Shown here piece by piece: positions 47,924 to 57,026 of a stretch of 62,607 bases of DNA. A program made the translations under genes and the position numbers. Position 1 is the first letter of the stretch. Every line of letters starts with the position of its first letter. The notes beneath the pieces are model-generated. The model was not told the DNA's origin, ran no database searches, and was given only the letters and a program-made list of their open reading frames with translations. Origin of the DNA: Luminiphilus sp. (GTDB lineage: Bacteria > Pseudomonadota > Gammaproteobacteria > Pseudomonadales > Halieaceae); contig JAOHHD010000006.1 of the NCBI GenBank assembly GCA_028117185.1, positions 1-62,607 of the forward strand, in the 5' to 3' direction.

Positions 47924-48048
47924 ATCAGGTCAAAATGCAATGGTTGGCATACCTGAAGATGCAAAGCGATGCCCAGTAACACCGGCCCATCAATCCCCAC
48001 GGCAGGTCGAGCGCTGCGTCTTCTTCGAGAACATCAGTACGTGATGGG

Positions 48049-50031
48049 TTGTTAACCGTGGATGGAAACCTGCACAAGCAGCATATTGTTAGGGTCACTC
48101 GTAATGTTCATGCTGCTAGCGCTGATGGAATAGCCGACGAAGTCATTAGGCAGTCTTGGATGCGTTGCGATAGGGAATTCGGACTCGATCCGGGCAAGCC
48201 GCCCAGCGGATATGTGCTCGATTCCTCAGCAATAAAAGAACATCAGGGTCAGGTTGAGGGGTTTTTGCAGGTCGCGCGAACAGGCATGGAAGCCTTTTAT
48301 AAACAAATTTCTAGTCTCAATTACGTCATGCTGCTCACTGATGGCGAGGGTGTTACGGTCGATTACATCGGTGATAGAAAGTACGACCGGGAGGCAAAAC
48401 AAGCGGGACTTTACTTGGGTACTTCGTGGAAAGAGCGGTATGCGGGTACTAACGCGGTCGGCACCTGCTTAAGCACTGGGAAAGCGATTATTTGCCATAA
48501 AACGGACCATTTCTATGCCGCCAACATTGATCTGACCTGCACTGCGGCACCTATTTTTGCGCCTGATGGCAATTTGCTAGCTATTCTGGATGTCTCGTCT
48601 ATGAGCTCGCCGTTAGCAAAGGAGAGTCAGTTTCTCGCGCTTCAACTCGTCATGATGCATGCCAAGATGATTGAAAGTGCGAATTTCCTGAACCACTTTA
48701 GTAGTCATTGGATTTTGCGCTACGCCAAAACGCCCGTTTTTGTTGACGTGAATAAAGAGAATTTGATTGCCATTGATGGTGACGGGATGATTCTTGGTGC
48801 GACACAGGCGGCCGTAAACGAGCTAAACGGCGGTTGTTCCGTTAAAGACGTCATTGGCAGTTCGATTAGCGATTATTTTGAAACCTCGATTGATGACTTG
48901 TTATCTGTGGCGTCTGGCCCAGTCAATTTGATCAACAATACGATAACGGTAAGGGGAGCCGGAGAGTTGTTCTATATGGACATTACGCCACCTACTGGAA
49001 AATCCGTTTCAAAACCGAGAGCGGGCTTTCTTTCCGGGCATCGTAATGCGTTTGATCGGATCGCTGGTGAGGAGCCGCTTATGCAGGCCTCCATTACCAA
49101 AGCCAAGCGTTTCGCTGATCAAAACTTAAATATAATCATCAGTGGTGAGACAGGTACAGGCAAGGAGTTGATGGCGCGGGCTATTCACAATAGTAGCGTT
49201 CGGAGTATCAAGCCGTTTGTAGCCATTAATTGTGCGGCAATTCCCGAGTCATTGATTGAAAGTGAGCTCTTTGGCTACGAGCAAGGCGCTTTTACGGGCG
49301 GCAGGAAACAAGGTAAAAAGGGCTTAATCATGCAGTCCGATGGAGGCACTCTTTTTCTGGATGAAATCAGCGATATGCCTTTGAACTTGCAATCGAGATT
49401 ATTGCGAGTGCTTGCTGAGAGAGAGGTTTTAGCGCTCGGCTCGGATAAGCCAAAAAGGGCAGATCTGCATGTCATTTCAGCGAGCCACAAAGATTTGAGA
49501 GTGTTGATAGCGCGAGGCGGTTTTCGAGAGGATCTGTATTATCGTCTTAATGGCGCTACGCTGGAGCTACCTGCTTTGCGGCATCGTCAGGATATTTCCT
49601 TTGTTGTCGCGAACATCGTGGCGGAAGAGTCGAAATTACGCAGGACACACTTTCAGGTATCGACTGAGGTTGAGGAAATTTTTGCGCGTTATCCGTGGCC
49701 TGGAAATTGTCGGCAGTTGCGGAATGTGTTGCAGTTTGCGATGGCTTTGACCGATGACGGGGTCATTAAAGCAAATGATTTGCCAGATGAAATAAGGTCC
49801 GAGGTGCGGAGTAACGAGTTATCTCCATCTGCGGCAATGACGGGGGTTGATGACTCGCTGCAAAAAGAGGCGTTGGGGAACGAATACCCAATGAAGGCCA
49901 AGAGTCTTATCGCACTCCTGCAGAAACATAAGTGGAACATTACGGATGTCGCACTGGAACTGAATCTCGCGCGATCGACCGTTTATCGAAGAATGAAAAA
50001 GTACGCCATCGTCGCACCGAATGATCGCTAG
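48049..50031 (+). CDS. AcoR-like sigma-54-dependent transcriptional activator
   Basis: A 660-residue enhancer-binding protein. A GAF-type sensor (about residues 75-200, with LGTSWKERYAGTNAVGTCL) is followed by an AAA+ domain: Walker A GETGTGKE near 365, sigma-54 contact loop GAFTGG near 413, Walker B GGTLFLDE near 435. The C-terminal Fis-type helix-turn-helix is VALELNLARSTVYRRMKKY. GAFTGG replaces the usual GAFTGA. The TTG start at 48049 or GTG at 48058 is uncertain. It probably activates the sigma-54 promoter at 41050. Confidence 0.9.
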   Translation: MLTVDGNLHKQHIVRVTRNVHAASADGIADEVIRQSWMRCDREFGLDPGKPPSGYVLDSSAIKEHQGQVEGFLQVARTGMEAFYKQISSLNYVMLLTDGEGVTVDYIGDRKYDREAKQAGLYLGTSWKERYAGTNAVGTCLSTGKAIICHKTDHFYAANIDLTCTAAPIFAPDGNLLAILDVSSMSSPLAKESQFLALQLVMMHAKMIESANFLNHFSSHWILRYAKTPVFVDVNKENLIAIDGDGMILGATQAAVNELNGGCSVKDVIGSSISDYFETSIDDLLSVASGPVNLINNTITVRGAGELFYMDITPPTGKSVSKPRAGFLSGHRNAFDRIAGEEPLMQASITKAKRFADQNLNIIISGETGTGKELMARAIHNSSVRSIKPFVAINCAAIPESLIESELFGYEQGAFTGGRKQGKKGLIMQSDGGTLFLDEISDMPLNLQSRLLRVLAEREVLALGSDKPKRADLHVISASHKDLRVLIARGGFREDLYYRLNGATLELPALRHRQDISFVVANIVAEESKLRRTHFQVSTEVEEIFARYPWPGNCRQLRNVLQFAMALTDDGVIKANDLPDEIRSEVRSNELSPSAAMTGVDDSLQKEALGNEYPMKAKSLIALLQKHKWNITDVALELNLARSTVYRRMKKYAIVAPNDR

Positions 50032-50782
50032 CCGCGATATGCCCCCCTCCGCTTTTTCGGCGTCTTATCATGCGGATCCAGTCATTGAGCTGAAACAGGA
50101 TGACGACAACCTTTTCAGCCTGAGGGCAGGGCATGCCGTTCCGAACCTCCGGCTTTGGATCGCGACGCCATCGGTCATTGTGAGCAAAAGAGAATCCGAA
50201 TTGCCGCATTTTGAGATGGCCGCGAGCACACTTCAGGCGAGAGGTTGGCCAATTTTCATTCGCAGCACGGGCGGCACCATTTGTCCTCTAGGCCCCGGGG
50301 TACTGAATCTCTCGTATGTGAATAGATTTAAGTTCACAGACAGATTTTCTGCAGACGCTTCTTACTCATGGTTTTGCGGCAAATTGCTTCAATCTATTTC
50401 TGATTTTGGAGCAGTGGGCAAGATAGGGTCTGTGCCCGATTGTTATTGTGATGGCAGGTACAACATCGTCGTGTCAGGTAAAAAATTGATTGGCACATCC
50501 CAGCGTTGTGTGCCGATGTCGAAGGATTACAAGGACGTCGCATTATTAATGCACGCCACCATTTTAGTCAGTGCAAATAAACAGCGCCTTTGTAATGTCG
50601 TCAACAGCTTTAATGCACTTACGGAGCAAGAGGCGGTGGTGTCAGAAAATGCTCTGATCAATCTGATAGAGATTTATTCATTGGGCGGTAAAAAGGATAT
50701 AAAAGATAGGCTTATCGGTAACCTGACAGAAGCGTTTCAACCAGGCGCGAACAGATCGGAATATCCGGTAAGTCATTGTTAA
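50021..50782 (+). CDS. Lipoate-protein ligase A-like protein
   Basis: A 253-residue protein of the BPL/LplA/LipB fold. The lipoyl-AMP binding region reads FIRSTGGTICPLGPGVLNLS (about 79-98), and the catalytic Lys lies in VSGKKLIGTSQR (Lys155), preceded by CDGRYNIV. The C-terminal accessory domain of LplA is short. It overlaps the end of the activator gene by 11 bp; ATG 50039 is an alternative start. Together with the lipoyl carrier gene it suggests dedicated lipoylation within this locus. Confidence 0.82.
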   Translation: MIASRDMPPSAFSASYHADPVIELKQDDDNLFSLRAGHAVPNLRLWIATPSVIVSKRESELPHFEMAASTLQARGWPIFIRSTGGTICPLGPGVLNLSYVNRFKFTDRFSADASYSWFCGKLLQSISDFGAVGKIGSVPDCYCDGRYNIVVSGKKLIGTSQRCVPMSKDYKDVALLMHATILVSANKQRLCNVVNSFNALTEQEAVVSENALINLIEIYSLGGKKDIKDRLIGNLTEAFQPGANRSEYPVSHC

Positions 50783-50809
50783 TTCAGTAGATAAATTAGG
50801 GGAAGTTAC

Positions 50810-51163
50810 ATGAACAGCACAGTCCATTGGTTGTTGGAGGTCTCGGTCAATGAAGGTCAGTTAGACGCTTTTATAGCGCTGATGAGTGAAATGGTAGCGG
50901 CAACTCAAAATGAGCCCGATACTCTGATTTATGAGTGGTACTTCGATGAAGAAAAGCGGATCTGCCAGATCAATGAGCGTTATCGAGATTCGGCGGCTAC
51001 GATGGTTCATTTGCAGTCATTTGGTGGTTTTGCTGAGCGTTTCATGGCTGCAGTGACGCCGGTCAACTTTATCGTTATGGGTGATCCTGACATGGCCGTT
51101 CGTGAGGGGTTGGCGGGCTTGAATCCAATGTATCTCTCTCAGGAAGCTGGGTTCTCTAGATAA
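50810..51163 (+). CDS. ABM-fold (quinol monooxygenase-like) protein
   Basis: A 117-residue protein with the ferredoxin-like antibiotic-biosynthesis-monooxygenase fold: VHWLLEVSVNEGQLDAF, TLIYEWYFDEEKRICQINERY and FGGFAERFMAA. Members act as cofactor-free monooxygenases or binders of aromatic compounds. A strong AGGGGA site precedes the ATG, 27 bp after the ligase gene. It is probably the last gene of that run. Confidence 0.83.
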   Translation: MNSTVHWLLEVSVNEGQLDAFIALMSEMVAATQNEPDTLIYEWYFDEEKRICQINERYRDSAATMVHLQSFGGFAERFMAAVTPVNFIVMGDPDMAVREGLAGLNPMYLSQEAGFSR

Positions 51164-51327
51164 ACGTTGTGATTGCAGACGCTGAGGCTGGGTAGGCACT
51201 TATTGCCACTCCACTAGGGTCCGCTTGGCGACTTGCAATGTTCCAACCTAAGTCAAGCTGAAGCATCCTACCTAGGCGCTAAAGCGTCCTTGTTACTCGG
51301 TCCTCCCGTCTGCCCTATACTTCATTA

Positions 51328-52443
51328 ATGTCTGTTAATCACTCTCTGCTGAGCTCTGTGCGACTCGACGCGTTAACCTTAAAAAATCGCGTAGTAATGG
51401 CCCCGATGACCCGTGAGTGCTGCGCCGACGGTTTGCCTGACGAAAGCAATCGGGATTACTATGCGCTGCGGGCAAAGGGCGGTACCGGGTTGATTATTAC
51501 TGAGGGTTGCTCGGTCAACGCCGATGGAGGTTTTGGTAATAGCGTGCCGCGGCTTTATGGAGAAGGGGTAGAGCTTGCATGGCGGCCGCTTGTGAATGCC
51601 GTCCATATTAGTGGCGCCAAAATTTTCGCACAGCTTTGGCATGTAGGCGCTTTCTCGCCGTCACTAATTGGCATGCATGATTCCGTTGATGATGTGGTGC
51701 GACGACTTAGTCCGTCTGGGTTAGCGGGGCCAGAGCAATCATTTGGGGCAGTAATGTCGCCAGCAGACATCGAGCGCACCATCTCAGATTTTGCCGCCGC
51801 AGCTGCTGTGGCACATAGATGTGGTTTCGATGGAATCGAAATTCATGCGGCTCATGGTTACCTCCCTGATCAGTTTTTCTGGCACGCAACAAATCTGCGC
51901 AGTGATCGCTACGGCGGGAGCTTGTCTGATCGCGCAGCTTTTACCGCTGATATTATTCGAGCATGTCGGCTGGCGACCAGCGAGGGCTTTGCAATTTCGG
52001 TACGAATTTCGCAATGGAAGCAGCTTGATTATGAGGCTCAGGTAGCAACCACCGCGAATGAGCTGGAGACTTGGTTAAAGCCGATGGTAGATGCGGGTGC
52101 CAACATTTTCCATGCATCCACACGCAAATTCTGGCAGCCGGCTTTCACCGAGAGCGATCTGAGTTTTTCTGGTTGGGTGCGCAAGCTTTCTGGCAAACCT
52201 ACTATTGCTGTAGGCTCAGTCACGCTGGGTAACGACTTTAAATCGGCGGAAGGAAAAACAGCGGCCAGTGCAGCACCAGAGCAACTGGAACTCATTGACG
52301 CCTGCTTGAACCGAGGGGATTTTGACCTCTTGGCAATTGGTCGCGCTTTGCTGGCAAACCCAGACTGGGTGACGCTGGTCGCAGACGGCCGTGCGGCTGA
52401 GCTTCGTCCATTCACCAAAAACTTACTCGATCAATTAGTCTGA
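51328..52443 (+). CDS. Old Yellow Enzyme family flavin oxidoreductase
   Basis: A 371-residue FMN-dependent TIM-barrel ene-reductase. The FMN-binding APMTRECCADGLP, HAAHGYLPDQFFWHATN and DRYGGSLSDRAAF blocks and the C-terminal LLAIGRALLANPDW are typical. It would reduce activated C=C bonds with NAD(P)H. No ribosome site is visible; TATACT lies 6 bp before the ATG, so the transcript may be leaderless. It may belong to the same catabolic theme as the preceding locus. Confidence 0.92.
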   Translation: MSVNHSLLSSVRLDALTLKNRVVMAPMTRECCADGLPDESNRDYYALRAKGGTGLIITEGCSVNADGGFGNSVPRLYGEGVELAWRPLVNAVHISGAKIFAQLWHVGAFSPSLIGMHDSVDDVVRRLSPSGLAGPEQSFGAVMSPADIERTISDFAAAAAVAHRCGFDGIEIHAAHGYLPDQFFWHATNLRSDRYGGSLSDRAAFTADIIRACRLATSEGFAISVRISQWKQLDYEAQVATTANELETWLKPMVDAGANIFHASTRKFWQPAFTESDLSFSGWVRKLSGKPTIAVGSVTLGNDFKSAEGKTAASAAPEQLELIDACLNRGDFDLLAIGRALLANPDWVTLVADGRAAELRPFTKNLLDQLV

Positions 52444-52451
52444 TCGATGCC

Positions 52452-52967
52452 TCAAGGGGCCAGCCGTTTCACCCAGTTCCACTCCGTACCTTCGAAGCCG
52501 TTAACAAGACTTGCCTCCACCCGTCGATGGCTGATCAACCAGCCCCCATCAGCCATTTTGAGTTGGTCTATGTAACGCAGACAGACCAGTTCCTGAGTAC
52601 CGTCTTGCAATTCATGCCAGGTAATCTGGTAGGTTGTGGTGTTTGCCTTACTTCCCCTCAGGTCAATCAGTATCTGCCCGATTTGATGGTGTGTTCGGCG
52701 GAACACCTTTTGGCCACTGGCAATGCGTGCAGCAATGTTGTCCCTGCCCTTAATGGCGCCGCCGCGTCCCGCGCCATAGTCGGCTACGGCGTTATTACTG
52801 AAGCAGGCTGCAACACCTGCGATGTCATACTCATCTAGGCAACGACAGTAAGTGGCTAAAAGCTGTCTGATGCGTTCATGATTTCGTAGCTCTTCGATCG
52901 CCTCGATCAGTGTGGCGGTCGTATTTTTCGTTTCCATAACTTGTTCTCGGACAGAATATGGTGGCAT
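52452..52967 (-). CDS. SnoaL-like / NTF2-fold protein
   Basis: A 171-residue NTF2-like protein with HERIRQLLATYCRCLDEYD, VADYGAGRGG and a C-terminal GGWLISHRRVEASLV, the SnoaL_4 pattern. Start at 52967 or at 52937 (METKNTT); neither has a strong ribosome site. It is convergent with the Old Yellow Enzyme gene (8 bp apart). It is related in fold, not clearly in sequence, to the protein at 43980. Confidence 0.83.
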   Translation of the reverse strand: MPPYSVREQVMETKNTTATLIEAIEELRNHERIRQLLATYCRCLDEYDIAGVAACFSNNAVADYGAGRGGAIKGRDNIAARIASGQKVFRRTHHQIGQILIDLRGSKANTTTYQITWHELQDGTQELVCLRYIDQLKMADGGWLISHRRVEASLVNGFEGTEWNWVKRLAP

Positions 52968-53228
52968 AACTTAGCCGAAATTCAGCCATTTTGTGAGCTG
53001 AATTTAAAAGCTGCATATGGCGATGGCGGGGCTTCCTTCGTAAGTCCGCTGTGAGGCGAATCTCACGGAAAAATGTATTACTGTTGTCCAACGTTAGTGA
53101 AGTTGCCTGCCCCGGGTGCTTAGTATGACAACCGAATCAGAACCAGCAGCGTAATGAAGCTAAGGGGCGGCCTGCGAACAGCGGCAAAGCCGACCGAGTG
53201 TGGCCGCAAATAGCGTGATGGAGACGGT

Positions 53229-54008
53229 ATGTCTGATGACACCTACGAGCACTTTCGCGCTTTTTACGGTGAAGCGGCCGAGGGCAATCTATGTGGTCTG
53301 CGCGCACTCGCGACCGCACTGCCCGATCAATTACCGGCAGGGCCAACCACACGCTGCCTGACCCGGGATCTGGGTGAGCGGCGAGCCGAAGTCAGTTGCT
53401 TCTCTGATCAGGGTAGGCCGATTGAGTGCTGTGGGCATGGTCTGCTCTGCAGTGCCGCGTTCTGGCGGGCGCGATGGGGGTGCGATGGCGCGCTGCTCAA
53501 TGGCGCTACTCACATTCCCTTTCGTCAGGAGGGCGCGCTCATCTGGCTGCAATTTCCCTATCCTGATCTCACGCCCTCGGCACTCCTCCAGGGTATTGAT
53601 CGTCTTTTGCCCGGTGCCGCACTGTCTTGCGATCGGGTTGGCACTGCGTCGGGCTATCTGCTGGTCGAGTTGCAGTCATCCGATGAACTGGCCGCCATGA
53701 CACCCCCCGGCGAGGCATTGAAAGCGCTGACCGATCGGGCGCTACTGGTGTATGTTCGATGCGCACAAAATAACGCTACCCCGATGCCTTATTGCTTTCG
53801 TTATTTTGCGCCTCAGTATGGGTCCGCCGAGGACACGGCCACCGGGTCAGCAATGCGCCTAATCACCGCCAGCGCTCGGACACGCTACACTGACCAGACA
53901 ATCATGGCAGCGCAGTTATCTCCTGGGGGAGGTCTGCTGTATGGTGCCGTTCAAGGCGACACCGTGTGGGTCGGTGGGCAGGTGCAAAGGGAACCGCAAA
54001 TAAAATGA
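53229..54008 (+). CDS. PhzF family isomerase/epimerase-like protein
   Basis: A 259-residue protein with the PhzF/diaminopimelate-epimerase-like fold. The tell-tale elements are GRPIECCGHGLLCSA in the first half and FRYFAPQYGSAEDTATGSAM in the second. The usual catalytic Glu of PhzF would lie in the first half near RPIECCGH. It overlaps egtB by four bases (ATGA), so it is cotranslated with ergothioneine-type genes; its role there is unknown. Confidence 0.87.
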   Translation: MSDDTYEHFRAFYGEAAEGNLCGLRALATALPDQLPAGPTTRCLTRDLGERRAEVSCFSDQGRPIECCGHGLLCSAAFWRARWGCDGALLNGATHIPFRQEGALIWLQFPYPDLTPSALLQGIDRLLPGAALSCDRVGTASGYLLVELQSSDELAAMTPPGEALKALTDRALLVYVRCAQNNATPMPYCFRYFAPQYGSAEDTATGSAMRLITASARTRYTDQTIMAAQLSPGGGLLYGAVQGDTVWVGGQVQREPQIK

Positions 54009-55264
54009 ATCAGGCAAGCGTCGGGTCGCTGGATTTAGTCGCGCGGTTCCGTGAGGTCAGGCAAGCGTCGCTGAGTCATTGCCGGTCATTATCCATTGAA
54101 GATCATTCTCTTCAGGCGGAGGCCTTTACCAGCCCGCCTAAGTGGCACTTGGCGCATACCACGTGGTTCTTCGAGACTTTTATTTTGGTGCCCTTCCTCA
54201 ACGGATACGAGCCCGAGAATCCGCGTTATGAGATGCTGTTTAATTCTTATTACAACGGCATTGGTGAGCAATTTCCCCGGCCGAAACGCGCGTTATTGTC
54301 ACGTCCCTCGCTGGAGGAGGTTTACCACTATCGCTCTACGGTTGAGGCGGCCATTTTGCAATTGCTCGCGGACGACACGCATCCCGCGCGCGAGACAATT
54401 CACGCTCGGGTGCGATTGGGTATTGAGCATGAATGCCAGCACCAGGAGCTTTTCTTTACCGATATCAAATACTCATTGTCGATCAATCCATTGTCCCCCG
54501 CTTATTCGTCTGCGGCGGCACCGAAGAGTTCTGACGGCGTCACAGCGCCGCTGGACTGGTCAGTTGTTGACGGCGGACTGATGTCCATCGGCCACGATGG
54601 CGCCGGCTTTTGTTTCGACAACGAACAACCCCGCCATCAGGTCTACATCGCACCGTTTGAGCTGGCTCGGAGACTGGTCACCAATGGCGAGTATGCGCAG
54701 TTTATTGCCGACGGGGGTTATCAGCGCCCTGAATTGTGGCTCTCAGATGGTTGGAATACCGTGCAGCGCGAGAACTGGACGGCGCCGCTGTACTGGCGGG
54801 GCAGTGAGGAATACACCCTTGAGGGTTTGGTGTCTCGCAGTCCACAGTCGCCGGTCACTCATATCAGTGGCTATGAGGCCGAGGCCTACGCGCGATGGGC
54901 GGGGGCGAGATTGCCGACAGAGCAGGAGTGGGAGGTTGCCGCTGGCACCAACGCGGCGCCCGCTGACACCGGTTCCGTAGATCTCCATCCAAAGCCCGCA
55001 GACAGCGCTGAGCAAGGATTGCAGCAGCTTGACGATGCCTGTTGGCAGTGGACCCGCAGCGCCTATGTGCCGTACCCCGGATTCAGTGCGGCCGAGGGTG
55101 CCATTGGTGAATACAACGGCAAGTTCATGAGTAATCAGTGGGTGCTGCGCGGTGGCTCATGTGTGAGCAGCCCAGGGCACTTGCGGCCCTCTTACCGCAA
55201 TTTTTTCTATCCCGAAGACCGGTGGCAGTTTACCGGCCTCCGCCTCGCACGCGACAGCGCATAG
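54005..55264 (+). CDS. egtB: Ergothioneine biosynthesis protein EgtB (iron sulfoxide synthase)
   Basis: A 419-residue non-heme iron enzyme that joins hercynine to a cysteine-type thiol with O2. The N-terminal DinB-like domain holds candidate iron ligands His51 (KWHLAHTTWF) and His142/His146 (EHECQHQELF). The C-terminal FGE-sulfatase domain ends LRGGSCVSSPGHLRPSYRNF and TGLRLARD. The ATG at 54005 overlaps the phzF-like stop. egtD follows 8 bp later. Whether glutamylcysteine or cysteine is the thiol cannot be told; egtA and egtC are absent here. Confidence 0.94.
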   Translation: MNQASVGSLDLVARFREVRQASLSHCRSLSIEDHSLQAEAFTSPPKWHLAHTTWFFETFILVPFLNGYEPENPRYEMLFNSYYNGIGEQFPRPKRALLSRPSLEEVYHYRSTVEAAILQLLADDTHPARETIHARVRLGIEHECQHQELFFTDIKYSLSINPLSPAYSSAAAPKSSDGVTAPLDWSVVDGGLMSIGHDGAGFCFDNEQPRHQVYIAPFELARRLVTNGEYAQFIADGGYQRPELWLSDGWNTVQRENWTAPLYWRGSEEYTLEGLVSRSPQSPVTHISGYEAEAYARWAGARLPTEQEWEVAAGTNAAPADTGSVDLHPKPADSAEQGLQQLDDACWQWTRSAYVPYPGFSAAEGAIGEYNGKFMSNQWVLRGGSCVSSPGHLRPSYRNFFYPEDRWQFTGLRLARDSA

Positions 55265-55272
55265 GATCCGTC

Positions 55273-56259
55273 ATGAACAGCAAGCCGCCCTCGTTGGCAC
55301 CGGCAAATATCAGTTTTTTTGATGCCCACCCGGCACCGGATGACTGCCATAAAGAAATCTTGGCGGGTCTGCAGGCAGAACCCAAGACGCTGGATCCAAA
55401 ATGGTTTTACGATGCCGAGGGGTCGGCTTTGTTCGAGCAGATCACGGCGCTGCCTGAGTATTACCCCACGCGCACTGAGGTCAGTATTCTCAAAGCGCAG
55501 CGGGACAGTATTGCCGAACATTGCGGTCAGGGTAGCGTGCTCATCGAGCCCGGTGCGGGCAGTTGCGCCAAAGTCCGATTGTTACTGGATGCGATTAAGC
55601 CCGCTGCATTTGTGCCTCTGGATATCTCTGCCGATTTTCTTTTCAGCGCGGCGCAGGAGGTCGCGGCGGCTTATCCTTGGCTCTCGGTGAGCGCGCTCTG
55701 CGCTGACTTTCGCGACTTTTTGTCCTTTGAGGCGCACCTTCCTGCGGGGCGTCGCGTGTTGTTTTATCCCGGGTCGACCATTGGCAATCTCGACCCACAG
55801 GCCGCCCTCAATTTTTTAGAGCAGGCGGTGAGCCTCATTGGATCTGATGGCGGCGTGCTGATCGGTGTTGACCTGCACAAAGCCGCCGATCGACTGGAGG
55901 CGGCCTACAACGACGCCGCGGGTGTGACAGCACGATTTAATCGCAACATCCTGCAGCGTGTGAATGATCTGGTGGGGTCCGACTTTGCGCCTGATGCCTT
56001 TCAGCATCACGCCTTTTATGATGAGACGTTGCGGCGCATTGAGATGCATCTGATCAGTGCGCAGGACCAGACCGTTCACATCAGTGGGCATGACATCGGT
56101 TTGTCGGCCGGTGAGCGCATACACACTGAGAGCTCCTATAAATACACGGTAGATGGCTTTTCTGATCTCGCCGCCCGGGCGGGATTGCGGCGCGTTCAGA
56201 CCTGGATGGATGATGAGTGCTTGTTTGCACTGCATTACCTTGAGCCCATGGATCGCTGA
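55273..56259 (+). CDS. egtD: L-histidine N-alpha-methyltransferase EgtD
   Basis: A 328-residue SAM-dependent enzyme that trimethylates histidine to hercynine. It has KWFYDAEGSALFEQITALPE, the SAM site IEPGAGSCAKVRLLL, and GSTIGNLDP, with a C-terminal HTESSYKYTVDGF. The ATG at 55273 is chosen; the frame continues upstream into egtB but that part is not EgtD-like. Forms an operon with phzF-like and egtB genes. Confidence 0.95.
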   Translation: MNSKPPSLAPANISFFDAHPAPDDCHKEILAGLQAEPKTLDPKWFYDAEGSALFEQITALPEYYPTRTEVSILKAQRDSIAEHCGQGSVLIEPGAGSCAKVRLLLDAIKPAAFVPLDISADFLFSAAQEVAAAYPWLSVSALCADFRDFLSFEAHLPAGRRVLFYPGSTIGNLDPQAALNFLEQAVSLIGSDGGVLIGVDLHKAADRLEAAYNDAAGVTARFNRNILQRVNDLVGSDFAPDAFQHHAFYDETLRRIEMHLISAQDQTVHISGHDIGLSAGERIHTESSYKYTVDGFSDLAARAGLRRVQTWMDDECLFALHYLEPMDR

Positions 56260-56263
56260 TCAC

Positions 56264-56331
56264 GATACTTAGTCCATGGCGATACTTAGTCCATGGCGAT
56301 ACTTAGTCCATGGCGATACATAGTCCATGGC
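56264..56331. repeat. Four 17-bp tandem repeats
   Basis: Units GATACTTAGTCCATGGC start at 56264, 56281, 56298 and 56315; the first three are identical and the fourth has one change (CA for CT). The array begins 4 bp after the egtD stop codon. Each unit contains the NcoI palindrome CCATGG; no spacers, so not CRISPR. Confidence 0.9.
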
Positions 56332-56387
56332 GGATGATGCCGTAGCGACCACTGAATCGATTAACCACAAGCGGGGACCGAAGCGTC

Positions 56388-56861
56388 ATGACGATGCAAA
56401 TTGAAAACGTATGGGACTATCCGCGGCCGGCCATTTGCGAGCCGTTTTCAGGCAATCTCAGGATCGTTCACGGCGGCCGGGTGCTGGCAGAAACCACGCG
56501 AGGGTTTCGGACCTTAGAAACCTCGCATCCCCCCACCTATTATTTTCCGCCTGATGCCGTGGATCTCTCGCAATTGCACAACAGCGACCATCGCACCTTT
56601 TGCGAATGGAAAGGTGCCGCCAGTTATTTTGATCTTGAGGGCGCGTCGGGGACTGTGGCGAATGTGAGCTGGACCTATCGACGCCCCTCTGAGCTATTTG
56701 AGCCCATCACCGATTACTTGAGTTTTTATGCCTCGAAGGTCGATGCCTGTTTTGTCGAAGGAGAGCAGGTGCAGGCCCAGGCGGGGGATTTTTATGGTGG
56801 CTGGATTACCTCAAACCTCGTGGGTCCCTTTAAGGGGGTGCCGGGGTCTCGCGGCTGGTAG
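56388..56861 (+). CDS. DUF427 family protein
   Basis: A 157-residue protein with the DUF427 pattern: WDYPRPAICEPFSGNLRIVHGG, PTYYFPPDAVD, TFCEWKGAASYF and the C-terminal YGGWITSNLVGPFKG. Function unknown; the fold is a small beta-rich domain. Placed after egtD across the tandem repeat, but co-transcription with it is not certain. Confidence 0.85.
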   Translation: MTMQIENVWDYPRPAICEPFSGNLRIVHGGRVLAETTRGFRTLETSHPPTYYFPPDAVDLSQLHNSDHRTFCEWKGAASYFDLEGASGTVANVSWTYRRPSELFEPITDYLSFYASKVDACFVEGEQVQAQAGDFYGGWITSNLVGPFKGVPGSRGW

Positions 56862-57026
56862 CGTCGATGCGGGGCCACGCTGGCTGGCCGTTGCTGTTGT
56901 CGAGTCGGGTTTTGGGCAGTGCGGTGTTCTGACCGGTTTCGTCAAATGATTGGCGGAGGCCGTCAAGAAGCCCCGGTTGGTCGATGCAATACTGAGTGTT
57001 CTATTTAAGCGATAGGATGCGACGTA

